Shown here piece by piece: positions 20,680-21,970 of a DNA stretch of 21,970 nucleotides. The stretch is taken from NCBI GenBank assembly GCA_002691725.1, contig NZIT01000089.1, forward strand, positions 14,776 through 36,745, given 5' to 3'. The DNA is from SAR116 cluster bacterium (GTDB lineage: Bacteria; Pseudomonadota; Alphaproteobacteria; Puniceispirillales; UBA1172). The notes under the pieces are model-generated. The model was not told the DNA's origin, did no database searches, and saw nothing but the letters and a program-made list of their open reading frames with translations. Position 1 is the stretch's first letter. Each line of letters begins with the position of its first letter. The position numbers and the translations under genes were made by a program.

Positions 20680-21891
20680 ATGGCACTAGTAATTAACTCA
20701 AATATCGCTGCACTTAAAGCATCTGATGCCGCATCTGCAGTAAATAAGTCCATGGGCACTGCCATGGAAAGACTTGCAACAGGTAGACGCATCAATAGCG
20801 CAGCAGACGATGCTGCTGGTGTTTCTATCGCATCACGTCTGGAAGCACAAATTCGTGGTACAGATCAGGCAATTCGTAACGCTGCTGACGCACAGTCATT
20901 CATTGATTCTGCCGAAGGTGCGCATTTAGAGATCGTTAATATCCTTCAGCGTATGCGGGAAGTTGCTGTTCAGGCTGCTACTGATACCAACAGTACTGCT
21001 GACAGAACATCGTTACAGTCTGAAATGACTGCTCTTACGACAGAGATTAACCGTATCGCAGAAGTCACTCAATGGGCAGGTCAAAACCTCCTTGATGCTT
21101 CAGGTGGCGGGTCATCTAACGGTTCATTTTCATTCCAGATTGGTGCAAATACCGATACTTTCAATGAACTTAGCGTATCCATTAGCTCAATGACTGCGGC
21201 TAGTATTGGTGTTGGCGGTGCAACAACCACATTCACTGGAGCTGGTGACTGGAATACAGCTGGTGCATCTACTGTCACATTTACAGGTGTTGCGTTAAAA
21301 AGTGCTGCAACAGCATCGTCAGTTACATATTCATCAACTGCTACTCAACTGACTTCAAACATTCTGTATTGGGCATCATCAGCGTCGTCAGTATCATTTA
21401 AACTAGGAACAGGTACAGTTACTGCATCTGTGACAGCAAACTCTGGTTCTGCGACTGGTACAGCACAGGATTTGATCATTAATACTGCAATTGCAACAAT
21501 TGCTACAGCTATTAATGATGCTAATCTTGGTTATTCTGCGGTAGCATCTACTGATGGTAGTGGTAAGATTACTTTGACCGAAGGTTCAGTCCTTGTTTCC
21601 AGTCAATCTCTTGCGCAAACGGCAATCACTTCTATTGATGCCGCAATTGCCACAGTTAACACCCAGCGAGGTTCACTTGGTGCGATTTCAAATCGACTTG
21701 ATAGCACTATCGCCAACTTGACAAATATCAGCACTAATCTTCAAGCTGGTGTATCAAGAGTGGAAGATGCAGATTTTGCCGCTGAAAGTACGGCATTATC
21801 CAAGTCCCAGATTTTGCAACAGGCATCAACAGCAATGCTTGCTCAGGCCAACGCCTCTAAGCAGACTGTTCTGTCACTATTGCAGGGCTAA
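20680..21891 (+). CDS. Flagellin, the filament subunit
   Basis: The exported structural subunit of the flagellar filament, 403 residues. The N-terminal D0/D1 region (about 1-150) has the canonical M-A-L-V-I-N-S-N-I-A-A-L-K-A, then M-E-R-L-A-T-G-R-R-I-N-S-A-A-D-D-A-A-G and Q-x-I-R-N-A-A-D-A-Q-S-F-I-D-S-A-E-G. The C-terminal D1/D0 (about 310-403) has R-G-S-L-G-A-I-S-N-R-L-D and ends Q-T-V-L-S-L-L-Q-G. The central 160 residues are Ser/Thr/Ala/Gly-rich and almost free of Lys/Arg, typical of the surface-exposed variable domain. I chose the ATG at 20680: an in-frame ATG at 20665 lies within the GAGGAG ribosome site and would add five non-conserved residues. T-ending codons are more common than in neighbouring genes, as expected for high expression. 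No clear sigma-54 or sigma-28 promoter was seen. Confidence 0.95.
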   Translation: MALVINSNIAALKASDAASAVNKSMGTAMERLATGRRINSAADDAAGVSIASRLEAQIRGTDQAIRNAADAQSFIDSAEGAHLEIVNILQRMREVAVQAATDTNSTADRTSLQSEMTALTTEINRIAEVTQWAGQNLLDASGGGSSNGSFSFQIGANTDTFNELSVSISSMTAASIGVGGATTTFTGAGDWNTAGASTVTFTGVALKSAATASSVTYSSTATQLTSNILYWASSASSVSFKLGTGTVTASVTANSGSATGTAQDLIINTAIATIATAINDANLGYSAVASTDGSGKITLTEGSVLVSSQSLAQTAITSIDAAIATVNTQRGSLGAISNRLDSTIANLTNISTNLQAGVSRVEDADFAAESTALSKSQILQQASTAMLAQANASKQTVLSLLQG

Positions 21892-21916
21892 TATAAATAC
21901 ATACTTCAACACAATT

Positions 21917-21947
21917 AAAGAGCCTTCATCTGAAGGCTCTTTTTTTT
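21917..21947 (+). terminator. Rho-independent terminator after flagellin
   Basis: A GC-rich stem of nine to eleven pairs (AGAGCCTTC with GAAGGCTCT, extended by flanking A-T pairs) around the tetraloop ATCT, followed by a run of at least seven T. It lies 26 bases after the flagellin stop codon and is a textbook intrinsic terminator. Confidence 0.95.
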
Positions 21948-21970
21948 AGTTAAGTCTATATAAGATCACA

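Noticed and set aside
1..21970. CRISPR array, tRNA/rRNA genes, insertion sequences, phage or toxin-antitoxin modules
   Set aside because: I saw no regularly spaced repeats, no RNA-gene signatures and no transposase, integrase or toxin-like product anywhere in the window.

Overview
The window is almost entirely a flagellar biosynthesis locus. Gene content and style (FliF/FliG/FliH sequences, an alphaproteobacterial-type flagellin, sigma-54 control with two enhancer-binding proteins, mid-range GC) suggest an alphaproteobacterium. A marine SAR116-like or related lineage is my best guess, but it is only an inference. No tRNA, rRNA, CRISPR array, insertion sequence or other mobile element is visible.

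Layout. Positions 1-14023 are all on the minus strand, so the biological order runs from high to low coordinates: an enhancer-binding protein without a DNA-binding domain, then fliE, fliF, fliG, fliH, fliI, fliJ | fliK, fliL, fliM, fliN | fliO, fliP, fliQ, fliR, flhB (flhB runs off the left edge). The bars mark where I find sigma-54 promoters of the form TGGCA[C/T/A]-N5-TTGC, upstream of fliK and of fliO. A third lies upstream of the enhancer-binding protein. The locus therefore reads as three consecutive sigma-54 transcription units: MS ring, C ring and ATPase; hook-length ruler and switch; export gate.

Positions 14024-14244 form a divergent control region. On the plus strand it leads to a second sigma-54 activator (14245-15339) that has the AAA+ domain, a GAFTGA loop and a C-terminal Fis-type helix-turn-helix but no receiver domain. 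A sigma-70-like promoter (TTGACA/TATAAA) precedes it. The pair resembles the FleQ/FleT arrangement of Rhodobacter (Cereibacter) sphaeroides: one DNA-binding activator, plus a partner that cannot bind DNA itself and sits at the head of the fliE operon.

Positions 15357-16116 (minus) hold fliS and a small FliT-like gene, probably filament and cap chaperones. A small unrecognised reading frame (16172-16522, plus) and a ClC-family anion channel with C-terminal CBS domains (16549-18279, minus) interrupt the flagellar set. The ClC protein has Tyr where the family gating Glu normally sits.

Positions 18404-21891 hold fliD (filament cap, plus), an unrecognised 162-residue gene (minus) and a flagellin gene (plus) that ends in a strong intrinsic terminator. 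Together the genes cover the export apparatus, basal body, switch, hook ruler, cap, filament and chaperones, plus their transcriptional activators. Rod, hook, stator and chemotaxis genes are not in the window.
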